The notes beneath the pieces are model-generated. The model was given only the letters and a program-made list of their open reading frames with translations, ran no database searches and was not told the origin of the DNA. From Nephrocerus scutellatus (taxonomy: Eukaryota; Arthropoda; Insecta; Diptera; Pipunculidae), in NCBI GenBank assembly GCA_947095585.1, contig OX352762.1, forward strand, positions 30,046,669 through 30,110,668: a DNA stretch of 64,000 bases, given 5' to 3'. Made by a program: the position numbers and the translations under genes. The stretch's first letter is position 1. Each line of letters begins with the position of its first letter. This document shows, piece after piece, positions 1 through 9,692 of this stretch.

Positions 1-59
1 ATTATTATATTGTACATTAATAGATATAAATGTAAAATTCAAAGATTATGTTTAGCTAA

Positions 60-1450
60 ACATGCATCCTAGTTATTGGTAACGAATAGTAATTCATGGG
101 GCTTAAGTCTTCGAGTTATTCCAGTCTGGATGATAAGCCTTGATGCCTCTTCTATGGTGTGCTGCATCAGTCTTTTCTCATGAGCCACTGTCAACTTTGC
201 GATTGTGTTGGATACGGTTTCTATCCCCAGGTCTCGATGGAGGTCGTTGTTTTACACATACCAGGGTGCATCCGCAAAACATCGTAATACTTTGTTCTGG
301 ATTTTTGAACTATGCTGATGGTGATATGCTTAGCACAACCTTATAGTTCGATTCCATATGTCCATACTGGTTTGAGTATTTGATTATAAATAAGAGTCTT
401 GTTTTGGATCGATAGTGTCGATATCCTACCGATAAACCAATTCATATCGTTGAGTCTAATGTTTAGTTCAACTCTTTTTTTCTAGACGTGTTCATTCCAT
501 CGAAGTTTCGCATCTAAGGTCATCTAAGGTATTTCGCAGAATTTGAGTACGGGACTTGTAAGCCGGAAATTGTGATAGGAATGAATGTGTTTTATAATTT
601 TTATTGGTAAAATTAACATGCATTGAGAGTTATTTAATTTTATTCGCCATTTTTCTGTCCAGTTGACTATGATATCTATTGCATCTTGTAATTTTAGCGT
701 AGATTCTTATTCAGTTTTCCCATGTGCAAGTACAGCTGTGTCGTCAGAAAAAGTTGCTAACGTGCAAAGATATGGCATTTTTTCAATTGTGACTAGGTGT
801 CTTCTTGTTGTATACGAAAATATCGGTGTGAAAGGTATGATTCTAACATTTCCACGTACTGTTTAAGGAGAAGCATGTTTAGTTTATGGACTTTGTCAAA
901 CGCTTGTGCAACATTTAAAAATACTGCAGAGCAAACCATTTTGTCCTCCAATGTTTTTTCTATTACTTTTTCCTATTGTACTTGGTCACATCGGGTAACC
1001 GACGTGTTGGATAATAATAATATTTGGCGCGACAGACCATTGCGGTCCAAGGCCTAACTTCTCGCGACCATTTGTGCTGCACATGTTAATTTTTGGACAC
1101 AAATGGAAGGGACCTACAATTTAAGGCCGGATCCGAACGGCGAATTAAGAAGCTTTCCGTGACAAGGTATTAAATTACTCTCGGAACGTTTGTCACCCAT
1201 TCGCGAGAGGTGGGACACCGTGAAAAATACTTTTGGTGTTGCTGGGATTCGAACCTGAACCTCCTGCGCAGCAGCCATGTGCACTACCACTGAGCCACGG
1301 CGCCTACGTGTTGGATATTTCTCCCTAAATCCAAATTGGTAAGATGGTATCAGGTTTCTATATTCAATAATGGGATATAATCTTTTAAGAAGTAATTATT
1401 GTAATAGTTTTGACAGAATACCAAGCAAAGATTTTAGTCTGTACGATGAC
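60..1450 (-). mobile_element. Jockey-clade LINE fragment, C-terminal reverse transcriptase region (decayed)
   Basis: Read on the minus strand, this stretch resembles the end of a Jockey-type non-LTR retrotransposon ORF2. Visible pieces are a degenerate catalytic box (about 730-750, SDDTAVLA-like), a 'VAQAFDKVHK'-like RT block (about 870-920), and the post-RT 'LIYNQILKPVWTYG' block (about 370-400) typical of jockey. Stops and frameshifts break every frame, so it is a dead copy. A tRNA-derived SINE (1014-1305) interrupts it. The outer limits are approximate because neither a poly-A tail nor a target-site duplication was found. The family assignment is from motif memory, not a search. Confidence 0.6.
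1014..1305 (-). mobile_element. tRNA-derived SINE, copy 1
   Basis: Minus-strand SINE. Its tRNA-like head lies at the right end, with an A box (TGGCTCAGTGG) near 1285-1295 and a B box (GGTTCGAATCC) near 1243-1254. A tRNA-unrelated body follows, and an ATT-repeat tail lies at the left end. It is flanked by a perfect 12-bp direct repeat ACGTGTTGGATA at 1002-1013 and 1306-1317, the target-site duplication of LINE-driven insertion. It lies inside the decayed Jockey copy and is therefore younger than it. Three relatives occur at 2217, 6097 and 12103. Confidence 0.85.
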
Positions 1451-1469
1451 AGCTCGTTATAGGGTTTTT

Positions 1470-1665
1470 AACCTGGTTGCTTGGTTAAAATGGACCTGAA
1501 AATTTTTTTTTAAAAAAATTACATGCCACATGCACCGCACGCAACCCGCCATACACGAACTTTCAAAAGAATTTCATGATAGATAGCAGCGCACAAAATT
1601 TCAGATCTCGGGCTTTGGGTCAATGTGTTGTAATGTGTGGGTTATAAAAGTTGATACAGACAGAC
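1470..1665 (-). repeat. Partial copy of the 'GTGAGTG/CGCGTG' interspersed repeat (repeat B)
   Basis: On the minus strand this shares the pattern of the longer copies at 7050, 11085, 43150 and 50560: TCTGTCTGTATCAAC at one end, an 'GAAATTTTGTG' block, and runs of alternating CGCGTG/GTGTG words. It is more diverged than the others. The element class is unknown and no coding potential is seen. Confidence 0.35.
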
Positions 1666-1794
1666 AAGACAATCAAACTAGAGTCAAATAAATCATTTTA
1701 ATGACTACGTTTAAAAGAAAGTCTTTATTCTAAGTATAATTTTTAAAAGATTATAATAAATCGTGGCTCCAAAGCAGCTTTTATAGTTTATTGG

Positions 1795-4040
1795 TAGTCG
1801 CTATCTGATGATAACACTGAAATCGTTTTTGCGGGCTATTTCAATGTACACAATTCTGGGTGGCTTCGACATTCTGGCCAGGCAACACCCGTAGAAAGGG
1901 ATGTTGAGTTGTTCGCTGAGTTTAATCACCTTACTCAGCTTGTAAATGAGCCTACAAGAATACCTGACATTGCAAATCATTCCGCAAACACCCTTGACTT
2001 GTTCCTTACCTCTCGTCCTGATAACTATTCCATCAATGTATTATCGCCACTAGGCTCGTGTTGTGACAATTGTGTTGTATCAGCTAATTTCTCGTTAATA
2101 AACCACGCAGTTAGAGAAAAAACTCCCAAAAAAACATATGGCAATACGAGAAAGCCAATTGGGACGGCCTTAACAACTTCTTTGGGAGATTTAACTGGTC
2201 GCTATTGTCTCGCGATGTGGGCGCCGTGGCTCAGTGGTAATGCGTCTGGCTACTGAGCAGGAGGTTCGTGGTTCGAATCCCAGTAACACCAAAAGTATTT
2301 TTCACGGTGTCCCACCTCTCGCGAATGGGTGGCAAACGTTCCGAGAGTAATAACTTGTCACGTCATTTGTGTCCAAAAAAATATACATGCGCAACACAAA
2401 TGGTCGCGAGAAGCTAGGCCTTGGACCGCAATGGTCTGTCAAGCCGTATATTTTTATTATTATTGTTTCGCGATAGCAACGTGGATGCCGCCGCTGATGC
2501 AATCACAAACATCAATCTTATTAGTATGAGAAAGTTTATCCCTTTCAGGAATAAGTCTATCAAACCAAAGGAAGATGGATGGTACGACTCGAGCTGTAAA
2601 GAGGCTTCGAGGATTAGAGAGGTATGTTTTCGGTTTTACAAAGCAAACCCTACAGAGGAAAACCGAACAAATTTTTAACGAGTCAGAAATGATTGCAATG
2701 CTCATCTTCGGCGAGTCAAATTCGCTTACGACCAAAAATTGAGGCAAAAATACTACAATGTCCCAAAGGTAGTAAACATTTTTGGTCATTCGTGAAAAGA
2801 ATCAAAAATACAGCCTCGTCGTCCATTCCAACGCTCATTTATAATGACACTCCAGTTGTCAACTCTAAATACAAAGCCAATTTGTTTGCTGCACATTTTG
2901 CACTCTTCCAGATTGTCCATTGATGCCGCCTGCACCCCCGTGTATTGAACAATCTATGGGACAGATCTTCATTCGTACTCGTGCAGTTACTAGAGTTTTA
3001 AACGATCTCAACATTCACAAATCCGCTGGGCCAGATGGTATTTCCCCATTAGTTCTGAAGAGGTGTTCTTCCAAGCTGGCATTACCATTGCGTCAGCTTT
3101 TCCATCTATCCTATTCTTCTGGACTCTTCCCAAGAAGATGGAAAACAGCCTTTATCCAGCCCATACCCAAAAAAAGGCGAGCCGTCGTCTCCTCCGTACC
3201 GACCCATAGCACTTACATCCATTCTTTCCAAGGTCATGGCAACGATGATTAATTTTCAGCTCAATAAATATCTTGAAACCAATGAAATCCTTAGTGACCG
3301 GCAGTACGGATTTCGTGGGCAACGTTCCACTGGATTTGATATATATCACCGAACAGTGGAACCGGTCTTTGCATCAATTTGGTGAAAGCAAAGCTGTTGC
3401 ACTCGATATTTTCAAAGCATTTGACAGAGTTTAACATCAAGCTCTTTTGTCAAAAATGCGTGCTTATGGTGTCGATGATAAACTGATTCATTAGATTAGA
3501 AGCTATCTTTTGGACCGCTCAATTCAAGTTGTTTTGGACGGTTTTAAGTCTGAAATACACCATATAAATGCTGGCGTTCCCCAGGGCTCTGTTCTGTCCC
3601 CGACACTTTTTCTCATTTTTATTAATGGTCTCTTATCTGTGACTTCTAATCCAATTAACTCTTTGAGTTTGAGGAACGTCCTTCCACTTCTCATGTGGAA
3701 CTCAAACAACTTCGTATGTTAAGCACCTTAAATGCTGACCTAGCCACCAGCATAATAAAATGGGGAGAAAACAATCGAGTAGAATTTTACGCTTCCAAAA
3801 CCCAATGCTGTCTCCTGTCGTCTAAGCGAATCCCAAATCCCATGACATTATCCATGAATGGCGCTTGCATCGAGGAAACTGAAAATCTCGCAATTCTCGG
3901 TATGTGCATTGCATGTGCATGTGCTCAAGAGAAATAGCCAGTTGCATGCCACCCCTCTCCTTGAATTCAACTGCAATACTCGTGGCGCTCTAAATGTTCA
4001 TCAGTTTACCCTTAAGCCCATTTTCGGGCGTACGTCATTT
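1795..4040 (+). mobile_element. LINE (Jockey/CR1-like) copy 1, endonuclease plus reverse transcriptase, broken
   Basis: Plus-strand non-LTR retrotransposon ORF2 remnant. It begins inside the endonuclease domain ('GYFNVHNSGW'-like block near 1835-1865, then 'NTLDLFLTSRPD' near 1990). After a linker it runs into the RT domain: 'HKSAGPDGISPLVLK' near 3020, 'ALDIFKAFDRV' near 3400, and 'NAGVPQGSVLSPTLF' near 3570. The expected FADD box near 3660 is deleted; the sequence jumps from 'NPINS' to 'EERPSTSH'. Several frameshifts and stops show it is dead, and the 3' end stops near 4040 without a poly-A tail. A SINE is inserted at 2217-2461. The same family occurs at 13460, 46040 and 59654. Confidence 0.8.
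2217..2461 (+). mobile_element. tRNA-derived SINE, copy 2
   Basis: Best-preserved plus-strand copy. The head GTGGGCGCCGTGGCTCAGTG contains the pol III A box near 2228-2238, and the B box GGTTCGAATCC lies near 2270-2280. A body of about 150 bp follows, and the tail is (TTA)n. Flanks 2204-2216 and 2462-2474 are a 13-bp target-site duplication with one mismatch (ATTGTCTCGCGAT / ATTGTTTCGCGAT). It interrupts the LINE between its endonuclease and RT regions. The internal promoter boxes look intact, so pol III transcription is plausible. Confidence 0.88.
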
Positions 4041-5225
4041 AGAATTTGACCTTAAAATATGCCATGTTTTTATTTTGTTTTGGTTAAAATTGAAAATTAA
4101 AGCCAAAATTTTATATTTCTTAATGCGCAATCGTTAACTCGTATATCGAAACAAAAATAAAAATGAATTAAAATAACATAAATGTAGATCGCCTAATATA
4201 CAAGTTATACCTTTTTTAAGCAACACCCACCCAGCCACGATTGTGTTGTACAAGTACCACAACAACCTATTCAAGCAAATCGGCGATGTTAAATGTGAAA
4301 ACAAGTTTATTTATTTTGAAAGTACATATTCCAAATTCACATCCAGCAAAAAAAAACAACCGAACCGCAGACCACAACAAAATTTACATGTAAACTCGTA
4401 TTTACTAAAAAGATCAAACTTTTTTGGCTTAAACTCTGACGACGTCTGATGCGATGACTATATGGATGACAGACAAGATTTTTAATGTCCTTCGGCAGTC
4501 GCTGTTGTTGCTGTGGAAGGAAGGCTGATATGACGTGGCGTTCGACCAAATTCTCTCAGGTTAAATAAACAAACATTGTTGGCGTTTCTTTGCAATCATA
4601 TTAACCTTGAACTGCTTTTTCACAATAACTTCCAGTTCAAAAACCTCCGGAATATGGCTACAACAATTCGTTAACACCCCTTGTATGCCGGTATTGGTTG
4701 CACAGCAAGGACAATTTGTATGCACAAACTTGATGTTTTTTGTGACATTTATTAAAAAATTACTCAGTGTTATTTTTACCACCGTCCACTAAAACAGCAA
4801 GAAGGCTGGAGTGGTTGATATGGTTGATAAATGTTTCCAAATGCACTTTTTGTGCGTCATTAGTCCAGTGCTGATCGAAATCCGTAAGTTACTTTAATTC
4901 TCTCAAGTTGTCCTTGCGAGAAATGCCAAAAACGAACTGTTTAACAACCGAGAGATTTCGCGGTTTTTCGTTGGTAAGCGGTGTATTTTAATTCCACCAA
5001 TTCTCGTGAACGTACAACAAGTTTGTTTGATTTTAACTTTAAAATACACGTTCTGCATTTAGCATTTGTGGAAGCAAGTTCTGGTTGAGTAAGCGTAACG
5101 AACACATTTCAAGAATATCCAATCTGTTCTAGTTTAAGATGTTTTTCATTAAATTTTTGTTGTACTAACGGTTAATTCTCTTGATTCGTTTTGTTCTTAA
5201 ACCTACATCTATCTACTTCTTCTAT
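4041..5225. other. AT-rich stretch with no recognisable gene
   Basis: Only short, unrelated open frames on both strands. No splice-flanked coding segment, no RNA gene and no transposon protein is recognised. Confidence 0.5.
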
Positions 5226-5960
5226 CTTCTATATATATAAAAATGAATGTCTGTGTGTTTGGGTCCTATAGAATCGTAAACTATGCATTTGATCATGCGA
5301 TGATCCTTAGCAAAGTTGTTGTGCATGAGCCCGCGAAGGTTTCTGAGTTGGTTCAGCCCCGCTAGGTGGTGCTGGTATCGTTTTTTTTCCCTAAAATTCT
5401 TATTTATGGAACGATTTGGCTCAAATTCACACCATATAATATTTAAATAAAAATAAAGTCGTTGACAATCGTTTGGACCCGATAGGTGGCGCTGGGGTGG
5501 AAAATGTAGTTTTCCGTGTATATGATCTTCATATAAAGAATATTCGAACAAGTGTACATTTTTTGCCTGTATAAGTGTCGATTCTATAGTTTTCTGGATT
5601 GGTGAGTTGGTTAGTTATTGGGGTGTAAGTGGGCGTGGCGTCAGTGGGTGGGAGGTCAGTGGGATGGGGCAGCCGGGAAACGCGGGTGTAAATGAGCGTG
5701 GCATCAGTGGGCGGGTAGCATAGCGCCCGGGAGCAGCTAGTATTTATAAAAAAAAATCTATATATATAAAAGTGAATTTATGTGTGTGTATGTATGTATG
5801 TATGTTCCGTATGGAGTGCCAAACCCTTCAACCGATCGCGTTCAAACTTTATGTAAGCGAATTATACCATAATGAGCACCTAATAGGTGGTCAGACTCCT
5901 GGGTCAAGGAGTCACCACACGAATTGTTTTTACAAATTATGAATTTTTCAGATTTTTGAA
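5226..5960 (+). repeat. Two adjacent 'CTATATATATAAAA-TGAAT' interspersed repeats
   Basis: Two blocks begin with almost the same word, CTATATATATAAAAATGAAT at about 5228 and CTATATATATAAAAGTGAAT at about 5757. Each is followed by a TGTGTGTG/TATGTATG run and a 'CCTATAGAATCGTAAAC' or 'CCGTATGGAGTGCCAAAC' segment. This layout is common for short non-autonomous elements in insects. A related start is seen at about 40665. No coding potential is seen and the class is not determined. Confidence 0.45.
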
Positions 5961-6096
5961 CATAGCGTGTTAAAGTTTTGCACAACTATTTAGTATTTAA
6001 CAAACGCAAGAACCGCGCTATTTTCCCTGATCCTTTTCTTCATATTTTTTTTTCAAAACTTATTTTCATAATTCGTTATTCGTATAATTTGTTATA

Positions 6097-6283
6097 ATAA
6101 TAATAATATTCTGCACGACAGACCATTTCGGTCCAAGGCCTAGCTACTCTCGGAACGTTTGTCAGCCATTCGCGAGAGGTGAGACACCGTGAAAAATTTT
6201 TTTGGTGTTACCGAGATTCGAAACAAGAACCTCCTGCTCAGAAGCCATGCGCATTTCCACTGAGCTACGGCGCCCACCCAATA
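6097..6283 (-). mobile_element. tRNA-derived SINE, copy 3 (internally shortened)
   Basis: Minus-strand SINE of the same family. The tRNA-like head (A box near 6263-6273, B box near 6217-6228, slightly mutated) lies at the right and a TAA/ATT-repeat tail at the left. About 100 bp of the body present in copy 1 is missing. The short direct repeat TTGTTATA at 6089-6096 and 6284-6291 fits a target-site duplication. Confidence 0.75.
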
Positions 6284-6342
6284 TTGTTATATCCTTCTTT
6301 TATTTTTAAAAACTTTTATTTAACTTGACTTGACCCCTTTTT

Positions 6343-7050
6343 TAAATTCTCTATATTAACTTCGCGTGCCCGTGGCTGGCTGGCTGGTCAGATTTTCTGA
6401 TCAATTTGTAACCCATGTGTATCTCCGATGGACAAAACTTTTTGGATATTTTTTGAGCGAATGGGCCCCGAGGGGTGCCCGTATATATTTTTTAAAAATT
6501 AGCCCGATTTTCTTCAAATTTTAAACATATATTTATCCCGATGGACAAAAGGTTTTGTAAATTTTTTTGGAGCGAATTGGCCCTAAGGCGGGACCATACA
6601 TTTTTTTTTAAAAATAAGCCCGATTTACTTTAAATTTTAAACAAATGTGTATTTCCGATAGACCGAACTTTTCGTAAAAATTTTTGAGTTTTTGATCGCT
6701 GGACAAAACTTTTGAAACATTTTTTTCGAGTTATCGGGCCCTAAGGCTCGAGGGGTGCCCGTATAAGTTTTTTAAAAAATTAACCAATTTTCTTCAATTT
6801 TTAACACAACATGACATGTCTCCGATGACAACACTTACGATTGAAAGTTGGAAGTGATCGGGCACCAAAATCGGGGGATCCCATACAAATTTTTCACACA
6901 TGTGTATCTCCAGTGACAACAGTTTTTGTAAACATTTTGGAGTAAAGGTGCTCTAATATTATTTTTTTCCAACTTCAAACTTTGCACACATATGTTATCT
7001 CACATTAGAGAGTTTACATGAAAAATTTTAATTTTTAGGGTTGTTTTTTT
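6343..7050 (+). mobile_element. Helentron-like non-autonomous element, copy H1
   Basis: It starts TAAATTCTCTATATTAACTT, then a GTGGCTGGCTGG run. Three to four imperfect units of about 130-170 bp follow, each with 'CACATGTGTATCTCCGATGG', 'ACTTTTTGTAAA' and a 'CGGGCCC..GGGG' segment. It ends TTAGAGAGTTTACATGAAAAA followed by an AT palindrome and GGGTTGTTTTTTT. The end motif AGAGAATTTA is the inverse of the start motif TAAATTCTCT. Similar copies are at 7521, 23848, 27350, 30488, 47686, 49265 and 60390. Naming it Helentron/HINE-like is inference from this architecture. Confidence 0.6.
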
Positions 7051-7420
7051 TCTGTTTATTTTCGACCACTTTGAGGTCTTTTTTAACCACACGACCTAGA
7101 GAGCTGAAATTTTGTGAGTGGCTAAGTCCAAAATAGCATTTTTACACGTACGACGCGTGTGGATGTGATGTTTTGCACGACCTAGAGGACTGAAATTTTG
7201 TGAGTGGCTCAATGTCAGGGGCCTATTTTGTTATCTCGCTTTTGACGCGTGGCCCGGGTCGCACGTGGCGCGTGTGAATCGTGGAAAAAATAACAAATAT
7301 TGAAATAGCTCCGACCTCAAAAACAGATATTTGGGCGAATCTTATCAAATAATAAACAACTGTGTGGCGTGTTTCGATGTATATATAAAAGTTTGTACCC
7401 GAAAACGAAGTTTTTTTACA
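7050..7420 (+). repeat. Repeat B, full copy
   Basis: Contains 'TTTCGACCACTTTGAGGTC', 'CACGACCTAGAGAGCTGAAA', 'TTTTGTGAGTGGCTAAGTCC', CGCGTGTGG words, and the end block 'GCGTGTTTCGATGTATATAT'. The same block order occurs at 11085, 43150 and (reverse) 50560. It sits directly between two Helentron-like copies. No protein is recognisable. Confidence 0.55.
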
Positions 7421-7520
7421 TTTACTTGTTATATTTAGCCTTCCTCAATTTTGTAAACGAATACGAACCCATCATATTTTGGAACGGGATCTATGGGTCA
7501 ATCGATCACATATACATTTT

Positions 7521-8036
7521 AAAATTCTCTATATTAACTTCGCGTGCACGTGGCTGGCTGGCTGGCTGGTCAGATTTTCTGATCAATTTTTAGTCCACTT
7601 CCCATGGCCCGGTTTTATTGAAATTTTGCACACATGTATATTTCCGGTGACAATACTTTCTATTAAGGGCCTTCTATTTGAGGCCCCTCGGACCTCGGGT
7701 TCGGGGGGCTCCCATACAAATATTTTACAAAATTTACCCGATTTTCTTTAAATTTTGTACACATGTATGTCTTCGATGGAAAACACTTTTTGTACAAATT
7801 TGGAGCGATCGGCCCCTTGGGGACCCCAATATACAATTTTTAAATATCGCTATATCGCATCAGATCACGGCAAAGTCTGAGCTCTGTGCTTTGTGAACAG
7901 CGCTGTTCGCTGCCGCTGCGTAATTTGGTGGATGATTTTGCCACAAGACGAGCACGCAGTGTGTGTGTATGTGTCTGTATCTCCGATTAGAGAATTTACA
8001 AGAAAAATTTTAATTTTTATGGGTTTTTTTTTTTCA
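7521..8036 (+). mobile_element. Helentron-like element, copy H2
   Basis: Start AAAATTCTCTATATTAACTT, GGCTGGCTGGCTGG run, two CACATGTATAT..CCG units, then 'CGCTGTTCGCTGCCGCTGCG' and a GTGTGTGT run. It ends CCGATTAGAGAATTTACA with the trailing AT palindrome and TATGGGTTTTTTTT. It is almost the same as copy H3 at 23848, including the unique GCTGTTCGCTGCCGCTGCG segment, so the two share a recent ancestor. Confidence 0.65.
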
Positions 8037-9606
8037 TGTTGATATGAAGCGTCACGAACACCTGGCTGTGCGGGTAGCGAATCGCCACTCTGGCTTAAAT
8101 ATTTTATGTTCTAAGAAAATAAGGGTTTGTTTTAAAATTACCTTTAATTGCAAAAAAAGGTACACGAGCAAAGAATGGTTTTTGATTCCTAATACAAGTA
8201 AAGTAGTCATATTATGTTGCTTGGAATACTACTGGCTGCCTTTTTAAAAGTCCAACTACTAATTTATGCAATTATAGTAAGTAAATACAATACTTAAATC
8301 TTTTTTCAATGTGTGCGCGGCTTTATAATGTTAGTGAACATGATATTGGTTGATTTATTTAATTCTATTTGAACGTTTTGTCATTTGGAATCACGAGAAC
8401 GTTATAACTGAAAATGTTTCCTTCCTATTCATAAGATACTCCCAATAAAAATAGGATGCTAAATTAAATGCAAACAAAAAGTTTAAATGAATTTGTGTTT
8501 GACAATTTTTCCATTTCATAAAACAGTCCACGTTCAGACAAATTGAAACTGATGTGAATAGCACGTCTCACACGTGTTGAAAAGTGGTGGGTAGGAAATC
8601 AAGCAGACGATTCGGATCTAAAGCAATCATAAACCAAACAAACAATTTCCCCTCTATTTCAATGGGGTGTGGTACATATAAGTTATGGTATGATTGGAAA
8701 ATTACCAGCGGCCTCCTACTCCGATTTAGTAGAAAACAATCAACAACAAAGATGAAATGTAGACTCACATCTGAGCTAAATCTTCATGTGAACCGTGCTA
8801 CTGAATCAAGTCTGTTGGTTGCCTGTAGTAGCTACCGACCGTTCAGTAGGGCAAGATGACCATGAGTTCTGTTTATCAACGGCGGATATTAATTACGTAA
8901 ATTGCACTTTCACTACCACCCACTCTGGCGATGGTAGTATATTAGTGGTTCCGATACCCTAGCCCCCTGCTCCACACAATTCAAGTAGATGAGTAATTTT
9001 CCGCTGGGTGCACTATAGTAAGTGAAATTTTCCTTGGAAAATTTCTACTTTTCTGTGTAATATTGGTAGTTTTCCAAAGTTACCACAAGTTAACGTATAA
9101 AAACAGAAGCCACCTCCTATATCCTTGTTATACCCATCGCATATTAGATGTACGATGAGTATATTTATCTATCCATGTTGGCGCTCCCGTACCGAACTAC
9201 CTTAATCATATAAATAAGAACCATATAACTTTACTTAGAAGGACATCTCGTCTCGCCTGGTAGTGCTTCAGTTTAATTAAATGTAGGCCACTAGTGTTGA
9301 ATTACTATTTTGCACCTTTTTATAAATGCAATATTCCATTAGGTCTACACCAGCCTCAGATGCAAGCGCCTGGAAGTTGTGCTTTGCTCACTTTAGTTCT
9401 TAATAGTTAGTTGATTGGCCAGTTCAGTCAGTTGGTGCTACTCATTCAAATAGTTAAGGCAATCGACAGGAAATGTGCAATTATTGTGTTTGTTAGATGT
9501 TGCTGGATTTGTAACTTATTTTGTATTGCTCTACCTAAACTTAGTGTAAATAAGGAAACATAAAATAACGAACGCCCCATTTTGTAAAGTTGGTGCTTTT
9601 TACGAG
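8037..9606. other. Non-coding stretch upstream of the DH exons; possible 5' exon or promoter
   Basis: No transposon protein is recognised. An open frame at 8584-8859 shows no recognisable domain. Near 9424-9433 there are two overlapping initiator-like words, TCAGTC and TCAGTT, with no clear TATA box at -30 (a TATAAAAA lies too far upstream at about 9095). If real, these would place a start site about 195 nt before the ATG at 9625. This is weak evidence for an internal promoter. Confidence 0.3.
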
Positions 9607-9692
9607 TACCAATCCAATCCAATAATGAAGAGTAAAATTCGTTATACGCGGAGTAAAAGTTTCAAGGAGATTCTCGGTTACAATTATGAAAA
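9607..9692 (+). CDS. RhoGEF2: RhoGEF2 candidate exon (internal, or first exon with ATG at 9625)
   Basis: An open segment ends at a strong donor (GAAAA|GTAAGA at 9692/9693). It carries two bases of a codon over a 97-nt intron into the exon at 9790, whose entry phase matches exactly. From ATG 9625 it reads MKSKIRYTRSKSFKEILGY, basic and Ser-rich, then continues into the acidic linker before the DH domain. Two readings are possible. It may be an internal exon with an acceptor near 9606 (CTTTTTACGAG|T). Or it may be a first exon using ATG 9625, perhaps served by the initiator-like words near 9425. The in-frame sequence is open back to 9550, so the frame alone does not decide. Confidence 0.55.

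Noticed and set aside
2217..2290. tRNA gene
   Set aside because: The A and B boxes belong to the head of a SINE with body, tail and target-site duplication; the acceptor stem is not closed as in a functional tRNA.
8584..8859. 91-codon ORF upstream of the DH exons as a RhoGEF2 exon
   Set aside because: No resemblance to PDZ, RGS or C1 sequence and no acceptor/donor pair in matching phase.
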